The position numbers and the translations under genes were made by a program. A stretch of DNA of 64,000 bases from Diplolepis rosae. Taxonomy: Eukaryota > Arthropoda > Insecta > Hymenoptera > Diplolepididae. Location: positions 124,001-188,000 of the forward strand of contig JAPYXD010000755.1 of the NCBI GenBank assembly GCA_030998225.1, written 5' to 3'. Below are positions 52,224 through 64,000 of the stretch, one piece after another; within the stretch, counting starts at the first letter, position 1; the number at the start of each line of letters is the position of its first letter. Below the pieces are notes generated by a model. The model searched no databases, was not told where the DNA came from, and saw only the letters and a program-made list of their open reading frames with translations.

Positions 52224-53156
52224 TGATTATGTAAAACTCTGAGTTTTTATCAACCTTGGACCCTAAAGCCAATTACCAACATCAACATATATCTTCAATT
52301 ATTAATTAAGGGTCAATGTAAGTCCAGAATATGAATATAAAAACCACCCCTATTAATAAAAAATCCTAACTTTCTCGAAAATCACCTTTAACGCAACCTT
52401 TTTTTATCGAAAAAATAAGGGTTGAAGTTAGATAAACCACCCTTATCGAATAATTGCCTGAAAATGTTGAAAAATTGCATTTTTGTCCCAAGCACTCTCA
52501 CATTCCTTCTTAAGCACACCTATTTGACTTGAAATTTCGTGTTTTTGTTTTTTTTATCAGCCTGAAGAACTCATTATCATCATGACATTTGTACTTCGCG
52601 CTCGATTTTCTGTATAATTTTGTTTAATATTCTAATAATTTACATGTTTAAAAAAAAAAGTGGATTTCTTCTAAATATCTAAAAAAAAAATGGAAATAAT
52701 TCATATACTGTTTTTCAGCAAACTATTTCTTATTTTAACGCTTATTTTGTATCTCACATATGATGGTTAAAAAATGGAACTTAATATTTACAATATTTCC
52801 AATCAAAACAAAATATGAATCTTGTCAAAAAAATTTTCTACAGAGAATTTTTAGACCTCATTTTGTTTAATATTTTTCCATTCGAACGTTTTTTTCGTAT
52901 GTCACATATTTTATAATGCTCCTATTTTAACAATGTTTGTCGGATGTGGCTGGTTTACGAACTTGTCCTTACTTTTGCGGCCGATGAAGTATGCCAAATA
53001 AAAAATACAATAAAAATAAATAAATAGAATAAAATAGAAGGGAAGTGGTGGGGACACACATACACAGCGCGCACGATTATGTATGCACTCACATGGCAGC
53101 GTTGGGAAGACCACGTAGCTACCGCGTTCTGGGCTCCCTGGTATGCTATGCAACGT

Positions 53157-53250
53157 TGCCACGTGTGCAAAAAACTGTTCTTCAAGTGTCGATTCTCGGT
53201 TTTCGTCTCTTTCCCGGTTTTCGTCTCTTTCCCGCTGCCGGCTGCCACCC
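53157..53250 (+). repeat. GC-richer patch with short tandem duplication in FB-like core
   Basis: ttttcgtctctttcccg occurs twice in tandem near 53203-53236. Frames on both strands across 52911-53293 show no domain. Confidence 0.5.
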
Positions 53251-53865
53251 TACTCTTTTGCTAACTGCGATTCTTGTACTGAGTGTGATTTAGAGTTTTT
53301 AATTAATTTATAATTATAAAAATACTTTTGTTTGAAAAAAAGTAATTTTATAATAATTGCTGAAAAATTTTCTGATATTTCAGTCATATCTCGCATAGTA
53401 TGGATAAAAATATTAGTTTTCATTTTTTTTAAAATCAAATCGAAAAATACTAATCATTTAGAAAAACGTTTGAATCGATATTTCGATCTTTTTAAAAAGA
53501 ATAGTTTTTCCATTGTAACGGTTCTCGTATGTTACGAATTTTTACTGGAAAGAGAAAAAATCATAATGGTGCGAATGAGTCATAAAATTGAAAAATTGTG
53601 CCTCTCGATAGTATAAGGACATGAAGTTATTTATTATAAAACGGAACTGTTAAAAAACAATTTTGTTATTTATATAATAAAAAATACACCAATTTTTTGA
53701 GAATCAATCAAAAAAGAGAGAAAAAGAAGAAAACATACCTTATGAGTCTTTTTTCAACGAAAACATAGAAAACGAGGTTAATATATTAAGACCCAGAAAA
53801 CATTTAAAGATTGAAAGTTTTCATGTACATTTTTGTTAAAAATGTCATTATTTAAAAAAACATGT

Positions 53866-55385
53866 CGGGGGTAGTAAATGCTTGTGGTTAATACACTTTT
53901 TTTGTGATAAAAAGGTTGCGTTAAAGGTGATTTTCGAGAAATTTATGATTTTTTATTATTAGGGGTGGTTTTTTTTATTATTTCCGGGGATTCTTACCAC
54001 CCTTAATCTTTCGGTGGTAATAAATGCTTGTGGTTAATACACTTTTTTTGTGATAAAAAGGTTGCGTTAAAGGTGATATTTGAGAAAGTTATGATTTTTT
54101 ATTAATAGGGGTGGTTTTTTATTATTTCCGGGGATTCTTACCACCCTCAATATTTCGGGGGTAATAAATGCTTGTGGTTAATACACTTTTTTCGATAAAA
54201 AAAGGTTGCGTTAAAGGTGATTTTCGAGAAAGTTATGATTTTTTATTAATAGGGGTGGTTTGTTATTATTTCCGGGGATTCTTACCACTCTTAATCTTTC
54301 GGGGGTAATAAATGCTTATGCTCAAGACACTTTTTTCGATGAAAAAAGGTTGCCTTAAAGGTGATTTTCGAGAAAGTTATGATTTTTTATAAATAGGGGT
54401 GGTTTTTTTATTATTTCCGGGAATTCTTACCACCCTTAATATTTCGGGAGTAATAAATGCTTGTGGTTAATAGACTTTTTTCAATAAAAAAAGGTTGCGT
54501 TAAAGGTGAAATTTGAAAATGTTTAGATTTTTTATTAATAGGGGTGGTTTGATTATTATTTCCGGGGATTCTTACCACCCTTAATATTTCGGGGGTAATA
54601 AATGCTTGTGGTTAATACACTTTTTTCGATAAAAAAAGGTTGCGTTAAAGGTGATTTTCGGGAAAGTTATGATTTTTTATTAACAGGGGTGGTTTTTTAT
54701 TATTTACCGGAATTCTTACCACCCTTAATATTTCGGGGGTAGTAAATGCTTGTGGTTAATACACTTTTTTTGTGATAAAAAGGTTGCGTTAAAGGTGAAA
54801 TTTAAAAATGTTTAGATTTTTTATTCATAGGGGTGGTTTGATTATTATTTCCGGGGATTCTTACCACCCTTAATCTTTCGGTGGTAATAAATGCTTATGC
54901 TCAAGACACTTTTTTCGATGAAAAAAGGTTGCGTTAAAGGTGATTTTCGAGAAAGTTATGATTTTTTATAAATAGGGGTGATTTTTTTATTATTTCCGGG
55001 GATTCTTACCACCCTTAATATTTCGGGGGTAATAAATGCTTGTGGTTAATACACTTTTTTCAATAAAAAAAGGTTGCGTTAAAGGTGATATTTGAGAAAG
55101 TTATGATTTTTTATTAATAGGGTTGGTTTTTTATTATTTCCAGGAATTGTTACCACCCTTTATATTTCGGTGGTAGTAAATGCTTGTGGTTAATACACTT
55201 TTTTTGTGATAAAAAGGTTGCGTTAAAGGTGATATTTGAGAAAGTTATGATTTTTTATTCATAGGGGTGGTTTTTTATTATTTCCGGGGATTCTTGCCAC
55301 ACTTAATATTTCGGTGGTAATAAATGCTTATGCTTAAGACACTTTTTTCGATGAAAACAGGTTGCGTTAAAGGTGATAATGCTGT
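53866..55385 (+). repeat. Satellite 2 array, right arm, eleven units
   Basis: Landmark ggttgcg recurs at 53913, 54060, 54204, 54349, 54493, 54649, 54782, 54928, 55072, 55217 and 55370: a mean spacing near 145. Each unit has aaaggtgattttcgagaaag, taataggggtggttttttat and ccggggattcttaccaccc. Confidence 0.92.
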
Positions 55386-56875
55386 CCTTTATTATGAATA
55401 AGGGTAGTTTTTAACCCTGTAAATACTAAAGTCTCATTTATTTTATTACAGATCATATTGTTAGAGCGTCCTAAGGGTAGACATAAAAAAAAATTCGTTA
55501 TTTAAAAAATTTTTTTTTCATCGTTCATTGAACGTTCAGAACTGTAAGTACATCAGTGTTGCTGGGTCGCAATACTGTTACGTTTATCTGTTTGGAAGTG
55601 ACTGAAATTTAAATTTTATGAATTAGATTATCTAAATCTGCACGGTGGAGAGATTTGATGTTTTTTTTAAATTTATATTTTCAAGCAGCACAAATACTGA
55701 CATTTTTTAAATTTATCTACCAGAGCGTTTAATTACTACAAATTAAAATGTGGAGAGTGCCTATGCATTTCCCATGAATTACGTGTTAAAATAGTCAACT
55801 TTAACATTAATTATCTCTGCATCGGTACGGTTGGAAAATTTGAAATTAATTTAGCATATAAACAATTATTCTATTTAAATAGCAGCTCCTTTTTTTAAAA
55901 ATTCTACCAGAGATCGATTTTTTTATATACAACCTTAAGTGAAACAGGAGATTCAATTTACTAAAGGCTCGATCGGCCTTAAGGAACACATTCTCATCAT
56001 AACACTCATGCTTCGCGCTCGATTTTCTGTATACATTTCAGTAACTTTTTAATAAATTACATGATTAAAATAATTTATTTATTTTCTTCCAAATATCTCA
56101 AAAAGGATAAACAATCGTAGACTTTATTTAAGGAAACGATTTTGCAGAACAACGCTCATTTCGTATCTCACATATTTTGGTGAAAAAAATCGAATTTTTT
56201 CAATATTAAAAATCAAAACATAAAATATACATCCTGTAGAGAAATTCCTTAATAAGAATGTGTAGACCTCATTTAGCCAAATAATTTTTCATCTAAACGT
56301 TTTTTATGTTTTTTATATTTTGTCTAAAAAATGGAATTCTTGAATTTTAATCGTATTTTTTGGAATTGAAACGATAAATATATGTTTTTTCAGAAACTCT
56401 GTGAGACAAAATTTGTAGAACATTTTGAAACGAACAACTTTGTATTCTTACGTTTTTTTCGTATTTCACATTTTATTGTTAAAAAATTTAATTTTGGATT
56501 TTCAATAGTTTTTTTTTAAATTAAAAAGAAAAAGATGCATCTTTTGAAAAAATGATAAAATTCAAATTTGTAGGCCTTTATGTAGAAAATAATATTGTAT
56601 CTTAACGTTTTTTCGTATCTCGTATAATTTAACTGGAAAATGGAATTTGTATATTGACTTTTTTAAGTTTTAATATACTGTAACATTTCTAATTTTGATT
56701 TAACAGGCCTCGCACTCCCCTACTATTTGCTACTATTTGCTACTTTTTTCGCATGAGGCTGCTATTTGGCTACTTTTATCGGTCTAGTACTACTATAAGC
56801 TACTTTTTCAGGAAAATGGAATAAAAAATACTTTTCCTAACAAGATTTTTTTCTCTTGTAATTAAATAATAATAG

Positions 56876-57050
56876 TATATTATGTGCCTATACGCATAAT
56901 TAGGGTTATTACGCAACGAGCGACAATGCTCGCAGGAGATCGAAGCCAAGGCGTAGTCGAGACGTAGCTGAGGCAAAGCCGAGACGAAGCCGAGGCGCGA
57001 TCAGTCCTGCGAGCATTTTAAGCGAGTCTCGTAATTACCTGAATTGTGTG
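56876..57050 (-). repeat. Dispersed hairpin repeat, copy 2
   Basis: Reverse-strand copy of 2689-2819 with an internal run of about six gcgtagtcgagac-like units. Confidence 0.8.
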
Positions 57051-58673
57051 AATTGATTTCTTGGGTGAATAAATAATAGATTTTTGAAACGTATATAAGT
57101 AGTATACTATCTTGAAATCAGTTTATTTAAATTTAGCACAGAATACACGGAGAAACTCTTCATTGCAAAATTTAGTATTATTATATTTATTTTTACTAAA
57201 AGTCAATAGGAAACGAGGATATAACGTCACTTTTTTAGAAATTACTATTTTAAATATTAAACTATGGAGTTACTAATAATATTGGAGAAAATGGTGATAT
57301 AATTGTACTTATGCCTAAAAACAAAAGCAAATTTTATTACTTGAAATATTAAAATCGTAATCGACACATCGAACGAATTATATTGAAGTAAACCCAAGAA
57401 ATGTTTCATTAATTGCTAAAAAAGAATGTTAAGTTTACAAAAGACAATAGTAAAGTCACATCTTCTGTCTAACCGAATTACCATAGTCTTTTGGAGATAG
57501 TGGAACCATATTTATAACTTTTCCTATCGAAAATAGGAAATAATTGCAACTCCATTATATAAAAAAATCAGTTATTCGTAAATTTTACCATAGTTCTCAT
57601 TAGATTTTGTGAGCTACATAGAAGAGAGTATTTATAAACATAGTTACATATTTACATACACATACACGTATATATATGTATCAATATAAATAATAAACAT
57701 ACCAATGCACGCTCAAATACTAATTCAACGCAACTTAACCTAACTGCACAACGCACACATTCATAAACGCATCGCAGTGATATGTCAATATTGTCAATTA
57801 CAATGTAGCAACTTCATTATGTACTGAACTGTGGAAACTTTTACGATTTGTGAGGAATAGCTCGGTAGTCCCTCTGCTAGAAAAAATCGTAAGTTAGAAA
57901 GGCGCCATATTCAAATGTAAAAAAATATGTTACTATATCGGCTACTGACAAATAATCATAACGAGCACATGGAGCGATTCTCGGGTAATATCAGAAACGT
58001 TCGGCGTATCTGACGTCACTCGGCAGTACATTTAATATTTCCAATGGGAATTTTGACAACGTACTATTCCTATATATGATGTATTCGATTGCAAAATATT
58101 CAAGTCTTTCTCTCTTCATTATTCATTACTATTGACAATAATAATTTCTCTAAACTATTTTGCAATTTATATCATTCAAACGACCAATTCTTGCATAGAT
58201 AGTTTTACTTTTTATTTATATAGGTGTCACTTATTTTTAGTTTCAATTTGCCATCAAAGATATTAATCTTTGCAACTCAATGGTAATTTATAAAATTGCA
58301 CTATATTCACAATTGGTTCAGAAAATGTATTTCCTCCTACCGCTATGGTAAATAAAACTAGTTTTGTTACTATATCCTCGCTTCCTATTGACTTTTAGTA
58401 AAAATAAATATACACTGAAAGAAATTTATCGTGAATACAGACAATTTTCTGGGTATATTAGCAAAAGAGTTTGGCTGACTCAGTTACAGCTAAACTGTAT
58501 GAGTGTTTCATGACAGCAGTTATAGTTGAAGGGATACTACTGCACCAGTAATATATTTTATGTGCCTCAGCCGCGGAAACTCGTTTTTCTGTTACAGCTG
58601 AGAGTGAAGCAATGTTGTATATTCCGTTACAGAGGAATACAATGTAGAAATTGAACTGCGCATGTGCATTATA

Positions 58674-58765
58674 CTCTTACAGCGGAACGCAATCTATTTC
58701 TTATTCTTCTTCTTCGTACAACGGAACGCAATCTATTTCTTATTCTTCTTCTTCGTACAGCGTTA
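58674..58765 (+). repeat. 45 bp tandem duplication
   Basis: cggaacgcaatctatttctt..cttcttcgtaca occurs twice in tandem; the frame across it (58651-58872) is an artefact. Confidence 0.75.
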
Positions 58766-58941
58766 GCACTGACTACTACACAAGACCGATAAAATCAAAA
58801 TGGCCGGGACTAGTCGCCAATTTGCGCCCGCTTCGTACAACTAGCGCAGCAAACAACTACAATAAGTACTAGATTAGATTCCAATGTACGCATAAAAACT
58901 CGTATCCGCACCACAGTCACATAAAATAGAATATGTGCCAA

Positions 58942-59172
58942 TGCACACAATTCGGGACATTGCGAGACTCGCGACAATGCTCGCAGGACTGATCGCGCCT
59001 CGGATTCGTCTCGGCTTTGTCTCGACTTCATCTCGGCTTTGCCTCGACTACGCATCGGCTACGCCTCGACTATGCCTCACCTACGCCTCGACTACGCCTT
59101 GGCTTCGATCTCCTGCGAGCATTGTCGCTCGTCACGCAATCACCCTCATTGTGTGCCTAGGCACATAATATA
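58942..59172 (+). repeat. Dispersed hairpin repeat, copy 3 (long form)
   Basis: Same ends as 2689-2819; the central minisatellite has about ten units of the gcctcgactac type. Confidence 0.85.
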
Positions 59173-61363
59173 CTATTCAATACACACATTCAAACTGATA
59201 AGGCTGCAACAGATGAAACATGGTTATGGTTCCTTTAGCCAAACTCTGTTTGGGAAAATCAGCTCAACTTCAAACAGACGCTTGTCTGCTAGTGATGCGT
59301 AGTAGTTTCAGGGGTTAGGGATAAGTAAACTATTATATCAGTGGTTGATTTCAAGATTTTAAAACTGTATCAAGTAACTAATTTCATAGATCTATATCAT
59401 CTATATATGAATTATTATTAAGTGTACAAGTTTGCTTTCGCCGTTTTTCGATAGATGGCTGCAGCGATAATTGCTAGTCGAAATCGACAGATTAAAACTG
59501 TTACCAACTGAGTAAAACTGTCACACAGTAAGCGGCAAAGTTGTACACCTTATATAAAATTTATAAATCTAAAACAAAATAAATTAAATCGATGCCGGCA
59601 CCACGTGTTTTGTTTGCATGATCACATACGATCACTCTGCGAACGTTTGAACGCACACCAATATACATCCTTGAAACAAACCATTTTGTTTTGCTAAATC
59701 AGCATAGCAGTCGATGGATAATACAATCAGAAGGACATTTATGAAAGTTTCCTGAACTGATAGCTAATTTAAAGACATGTCATTAGCTCAACTAGTATTT
59801 GTTATTTTCATATTTATACCTATTAACACACAAAATAACATAACTGAAGTAAGAAGATTTTCTTTCTAATTTGCATAGAAATTCTCTAACAAACTTGGTT
59901 AGGTAGAAACACAATACCATTTCTTTCAGTGTAATAATACTAGATTTTACAATGAAAAGTTTCTCCGTGTAGGTAGTATTTTCAAGGATGATATATTCCT
60001 TAAACAGATCACTCAAATATGATCAAAAATTACTTCTACTCGTTATGGTATTTTTTCGATAGGCATTGACAATGTGAACTAAAATCCAGATTAATTTTCC
60101 AAAAAGATTTTTTTCTCATTTTTATTGTTGATTAATGTAATGCCAATTTAAATGTGATCGAACGTTCAGAGCGCGCATTGGAACGGAGCGTTGGACGCCT
60201 TTGAACACGTTACACGGAGAAAAATAGTTGAAGTAATTTTACTCAACTTCCGATGAAATTTTGGACATAAGGACAAGTTAGAAGTTATTTAGTATCACTG
60301 TATTTATTTGTGATATATTAAATGTTCGAAAATGAATCAAAGTTGAGTAAAATTCAGAAGTGTAGGGTGAAGTATGAAAGCGTGCATTAAAATTTTTTAA
60401 ATATATATATTATTACTCGTAATATAACTATAATGTTACGTCCCCAACAAATAGAATTCATAATTTAATAATTTTAGTAATTATCAAATAGATTTAGACT
60501 AGAAAAATTTGTATCACCCGGTAGATGTAGGAAAACGCCCTATGAAAATGAACTTTGTCCCCAATAAAGTACCTAAGTACTTGAGATAAGAGTGCAGATG
60601 TTACTCTGAAGATGCAGCATCCGGTGCATTTCTTGGTTGACTCCACTTTTCTTTCGTTTTCAGAAATATTATTTTCTGTATGATTTTATTCTGTAATATT
60701 TTCATTTAAAATTATTTCTTTTTCTCAGTCAAATGATCGAACAAACAAGTATTATCTCAATTGAAAAACCGTTGAAGCCCTAATAGAATTTCACACCTCA
60801 CATATTTCAAATTTGTTTTTTTTTTCATCAGGCGTTTCAATAATTAATATGTAGACATGAAACCACGTACAAATAGGATATAAATGATGTGTGTACTAAG
60901 TAACAGAAATAGGCGATTATTGAATTAGTTAAATTACAGTCAATACATAAATTGCACTATTACTTTAACCGCGTGAAAAAAATAAACACTTCTAATATAC
61001 GTACACATTTTAGAAAAAGGGAGTTTCGTTAAAATTCAAGATTAATGTTTTTAAGGTTCCGCACAATTCTGAATGAATCTAACTTACAATTTATACTCAT
61101 AGTATAGACATTACATTTTTATATACAAGATATAGGGAATTTGAAAAAGTTCTTACATACGAAAGTTATAACTTGTAAAGTAACGTAAATTTTAACTAAT
61201 AATTCAATAATTTAAAACAAAATATGACCTAGAAGGACAGAAATTGATGAATTTGAACGAGAACTTTTGTAAAAGACTAAGAGAATATGAGGACACCCTG
61301 TATAAAATGTATCTGGTCTCATGCTCTCTTCGTCTTACACATGGCCCTTATGGGGGTGGAAGC

Positions 61364-61410
61364 ATATAAATACCGAGTCGAATTTGATTTTGACACACTT
61401 CGAGTCAGGA
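61364..61410 (+). promoter_or_regulatory. Core promoter of the 2.0 kb solo LTR
   Basis: TATAAATA at 61364-61371 and initiator-like TCAGGA at 61405. Confidence 0.5.
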
Positions 61411-61614
61411 CTAGTTTCAGGGTTGTCCCTTGACTAGTTCAATCTTCTAACAAACATTGTACCAAGTGAAATTTAAGTGTGCCAACTGTTCAAAATAAAG
61501 AATATTTAAAAGTAAGTAAAATAAAATCCAATTGTGTTTCAATTTCTTGTATTTTCCAACCAAGTTTTTATTCCAAGTTTAATTCCCATTTCATTTCAAT
61601 TTGTTCTCAGACTC

Positions 61615-62000
61615 AAATAAGTTTTATTTCAATCTTATTTTTTGAATAACGTGCCGAGTGTTTAATACAACCAGGCAGTTATTCTTCGATTTTATATTTT
61701 ATTTCAATCTTATTTTTTGAATAACTTGCCGAGTATTTAATACAACCAGGCAGTTATTCTTCGATTTTATATTTCATTTCTATCTCATTTTGAATAACGT
61801 GCTGAGTGTTTAATACAACCAGGCAGTTATTCTTCGATTTTATATTTTATTTCAACCTTATTTTTCGAATAACGTGCTGAGTGTTTAATACAGCGAGGCA
61901 GTTATTTCTTGATTGTATATTATTTCTATCTAAGTTGAATAACGTGCTGAGTCTTTAAGACAACCAGGCAGTTATTTAGCTGTTTCCAGAATTTAACCCG
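61615..62000 (+). repeat. Tandem repeats in U5 of the solo LTR
   Basis: About five units of 65-85 bp containing gaataacgtgccgagtgtttaa and caaccaggcagttattc. Confidence 0.85.
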
Positions 62001-64000
62001 ACTCTTTAGAACCAGGCAGTTAGTAGTTCATACTTACTTCATCCCTACTGTTTTGAACAACTCGTTTGGTGTTTCATACACCCTGACAACCATTCATGGT
62101 TTTCGACTTGAAATCCTCGATAAACTTATTTTTCGAATATGGTTTATGGCTGACCGATAGTCTAATCTAATTCGTGTTAAAATTATCGTATCATACCTAT
62201 TATTATCCTAGGAAGCTTCAATTTTATTTTTCTCTATTTTCCACCATATTTCTAATTTATTAAACAAATTTGATTCTTTGGAATTCAAATTTACTAAGTT
62301 GTCTACCCTTACGTCCGCGGTCAATTATTAGCGATCGTTCCACGTCTTTTAGGTCGTATCCTAGGTTATAGCGCGTGAGCGTTGACCTAAAAGGAGAGTC
62401 AACACTGTTGACATGATTTCTATGCGTTTTAGGACGTAACAATAAAAAACCAATCTTATATTAAATCACAAAAATAGTAGAGCTTTCCGTTCATTCTACT
62501 CTACGCTTCAATCGAGAGTTGAGTAAACCGTGAATCGCAATATTTATTCCAACAGCTACATCTATTCACGCAGGAACGAATGAAAGTAATCTGCGACTTG
62601 GGTATAAATAACAAATTTTTAATTTCAAAAACTTAAATTCTTAAAATTAAATTGATATTATGGAAATTTAAACAAAAAAAAGTCGATAAGTGTATTACAT
62701 AAAATATGAAATATCACATAAATTACTCAGGCAGAATAATAATTTGTAATTCGCAAATGTAAAATCCATATTTTGAAAATATAAAACACAGAAAATAAAA
62801 GAACCTTCTTTTAAATGTTTTTATACAAGATACTTCTTAATAATAATATAATTTTTTAATGTACATCTGAAAATTTAGTTTCACTAAACTTCATATGTCA
62901 TAATAATAAAAATGTATACTAAATGTAATTTAATAATTATATTATATATATCAATAATCATAGTTATAATAATTGATTAATTATATTAATTTTTAAAAAT
63001 ATTTTATTAATCATTTATGAAAAAAGTTGATTTATTTTTACTTGAGTAAGGCTAAAAAATTTTATTTACGGCACTTACTCTCACAAGCTCTGAATATTTC
63101 ATGCAGTCACTATATAACAAAGTTCTAAATTTTATATCTCAGCATTGTAAGCGAGCGTGTGCGTGATTCGACGAAAGTGTATCGTACTATATATAAGTTT
63201 AGTTATTAGGTTTATATATGTAAGGTTACATGTTTAAATGTATTTGTAATTTGAAATGTGATTGGCTACGTCTGAATGGTGTGAATGTATTTGTGAGTTA
63301 TTTGTGTATGTACCGGATGACTATTGGTAGGCTCGAGGTAAGATTTTTTTTTTATTTAAGAGAAGCATACCATTGCCAGTTGAAATAATACGCCCGATGC
63401 TCATTTTACCCAACTACGATTTGAAGCACCTCAAGCGTCGGTGATATACTTATACATTTCATGTTAACCCACTGACCCATGTTGGTGCCCTGTCGTCGAT
63501 AACGTTTTACTCAACTCCTTACTATTCCCTATGTACCGCTTATTGTTATTCACTTTGGGTGAATTAGGTTTATATCAAATTGATTTTACCCGACTAGGAT
63601 TTAATAGATGTTCAAATGTCCCAAGTTTAATCGACAGAGTTGAGTAAAATTACTTCAACTATTTTTCTCCGTGTAGTTGCTAGCGATCGTCATTTGTTTT
63701 TTTCCACATCATTATTATTTTTGCTTTTGTAGATCAGTCTTTTCACAGTCGAAACTGAGCACAGACCTCTATAAAAAATTAACGCGTTATTTTTGTAGTG
63801 GTGTTCTAGAATTTCGAGTGTTTTTTTGGCAAAGTGGTTTTTGCTATATGTAATTATTATTATTATAATTATTATTATTCATTCGAGACAGCCACAGAAC
63901 CAAAGCACGTTTTGTGCAAAATAGTATGGAATTTAGATATTGGTACTCTGTGCAGGATCGAACGTTAATTATCATTTATCACTTGGAGGCTTAATAATAT

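Larger units (their letters stand above)
51904..52330. mobile_element. Non-autonomous Penelope-like inverted element carrying two hammerhead-like motifs
   Basis: ggacttgtatcgaccctta.. at the left is inverted as ..aagggtcaatgtaagtcc at the right, and further in ggctttagggtcca / tggaccctaaagcc. Each arm has a hammerhead-like core: 52002-52033 (minus) and 52192-52223 (plus). It splits satellite 2 of the FB-like element. No ORF. Confidence 0.6.
51289..55551. mobile_element. FB-like foldback element whose arms are tandem-repeat arrays
   Basis: Ends GTACTTACAG / CTGTAAGTAC, then tcaacgttcaatgaacgatg inverted at the other end, then unique arm DNA (51310-51470 against 55380-55540). After these come arrays of satellite 2: four units at left (split by an insertion at 51904-52330) and eleven at right in inverse orientation. 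The central part 52440-53860 has no supported gene. Arms built of short tandem repeats are the structure of Drosophila FB elements. Confidence 0.75.
58413..59931. mobile_element. Nested TA-flanked element with CACTGAAAGAAAT ends
   Basis: CACTGAAAGAAAT at 58413 and ATTTCTTTCAGTG ending 59931, TA duplicated outside. Removing it rejoins the right TIR of the host element. No coding capacity; it carries the VNTR repeat copy 3. Confidence 0.8.
57146..59969. mobile_element. TA-flanked TIR element (CACGGAGAAA family), copy 1, with nested insertion
   Basis: CACGGAGAAACTC at 57146 is inverted at 59957-59969; TA on both sides. The long TIR (about 80 bp, through cctattgacttttagtaaaa) is intact at left; at right it is split at 58412 by the element 58413-59931. 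No transposase seen. Confidence 0.8.
60434..62441 (+). repeat. 2.0 kb solo LTR of a Gypsy-type element
   Basis: Starts TGTTACGTCCCC, ends GGACGTAACA, with ATAA on both sides (60430-60433, 62442-62445). Contains a promoter, AATAAA at 61494 and tandem repeats downstream. Terminal sequence relates it to the other two TGTyACGT LTR families in the window. Confidence 0.85.
60213..63673. mobile_element. TA-flanked TIR element (CACGGAGAAA family), copy 2
   Basis: CACGGAGAAAAATAGTTGAA at 60213 is inverted at 63654-63673, with TIR of about 38 bp and TA on both sides (60211-60212, 63674-63675). It contains the solo LTR 60434-62441. The rest is AT-rich with no gene. Confidence 0.85.
48900..64000 (+). 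other. First intron of cta, continuing beyond window
   Basis: Starts GTGAGGATG. No further G-alpha coding sequence is seen on the plus strand. It is filled with the repeats listed below; the stretches 48900-50030, 55552-56875 and 63674-64000 hold nothing I can name. Confidence 0.75.

Noticed and set aside
53332..53616. 94-residue plus-strand frame in the core of the FB-like element
   Set aside because: AT-rich Lys/Phe/Ile composition and no recognisable motif; could be chance.
53866..55385. CRISPR-like regular repeats
   Set aside because: The repeats are adjoining 145 bp satellite units in eukaryotic DNA with no spacers.
58651..59302. Ser/Tyr-rich and Arg/Leu-rich short frames
   Set aside because: Generated by a 45 bp duplication and by the VNTR hairpin repeat.

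Overview
The window is AT-rich eukaryotic DNA from an insect; a hymenopteran is possible but cannot be fixed from sequence alone. It is dominated by nested transposons. The only host gene recognised is the first coding exon (48678-48899) of a G-protein alpha subunit of the G12/13 class (concertina, cta), followed by an intron that runs to the window end.

Layout. 1-2445: a 2.4 kb foldback element. 2853-24653: a second foldback that has received (a) a 16.3 kb minus-strand Ty3/Gypsy-type endogenous retrovirus-like element (3071-19355; 762 bp LTRs differing at one base that I can see, target duplication CCAA, tRNA-Gly-type primer site) and (b) a P-element/THAP9-like transposon (20612-24645, duplication AGAAAAAT). 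25918-33574: two internally deleted Tc1-like elements in opposite orientation, a solo LTR (27010-28364, duplication TAGT) and small inverted repeats. 31148-45426: a third foldback interrupted by a BEL/Pao element (31867-44321, duplication GATAT). That BEL/Pao element carries a Tc1-like insertion, a Ty1/copia element inside its 5' LTR (39549-44155, duplication ACTTA) and a piggyBac-type MITE inside the copia RT (42830-43073, TTAA). 45943-47082: a fourth foldback. 47700-48900: cta promoter, 5' leader and exon 1. 48900-64000: cta intron with hammerhead-ribozyme-like Penelope repeats, two satellites, a Drosophila-FB-like foldback made of 145 bp repeats (51289-55551), two TA-flanked TIR elements starting CACGGAGAAA, a nested TIR element and a 2.0 kb solo LTR (60434-62441).

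The most unusual object is the 16.3 kb element. Read in its own direction (right to left) it has leader, gag, protease, RT/RNase H with a ~440-residue tail carrying AT-hooks and an acidic repeat tract, integrase, a CARD (death-fold) protein, a glycoprotein resembling chuvirus/Mononegavirales spikes, a dsRBD protein with a remnant zinc knuckle, a dsRBD+CCHC protein, a baculovirus-F/errantivirus-like envelope, two paralogous Cys-rich proteins, and a further dsRBD+CCHC protein. Together this suggests a retroelement equipped to interfere with apoptosis and RNAi and carrying two unrelated envelopes. Several single-base frame breaks, mostly near short homopolymers, sit in this otherwise young copy; they may be real lesions or assembly indels.
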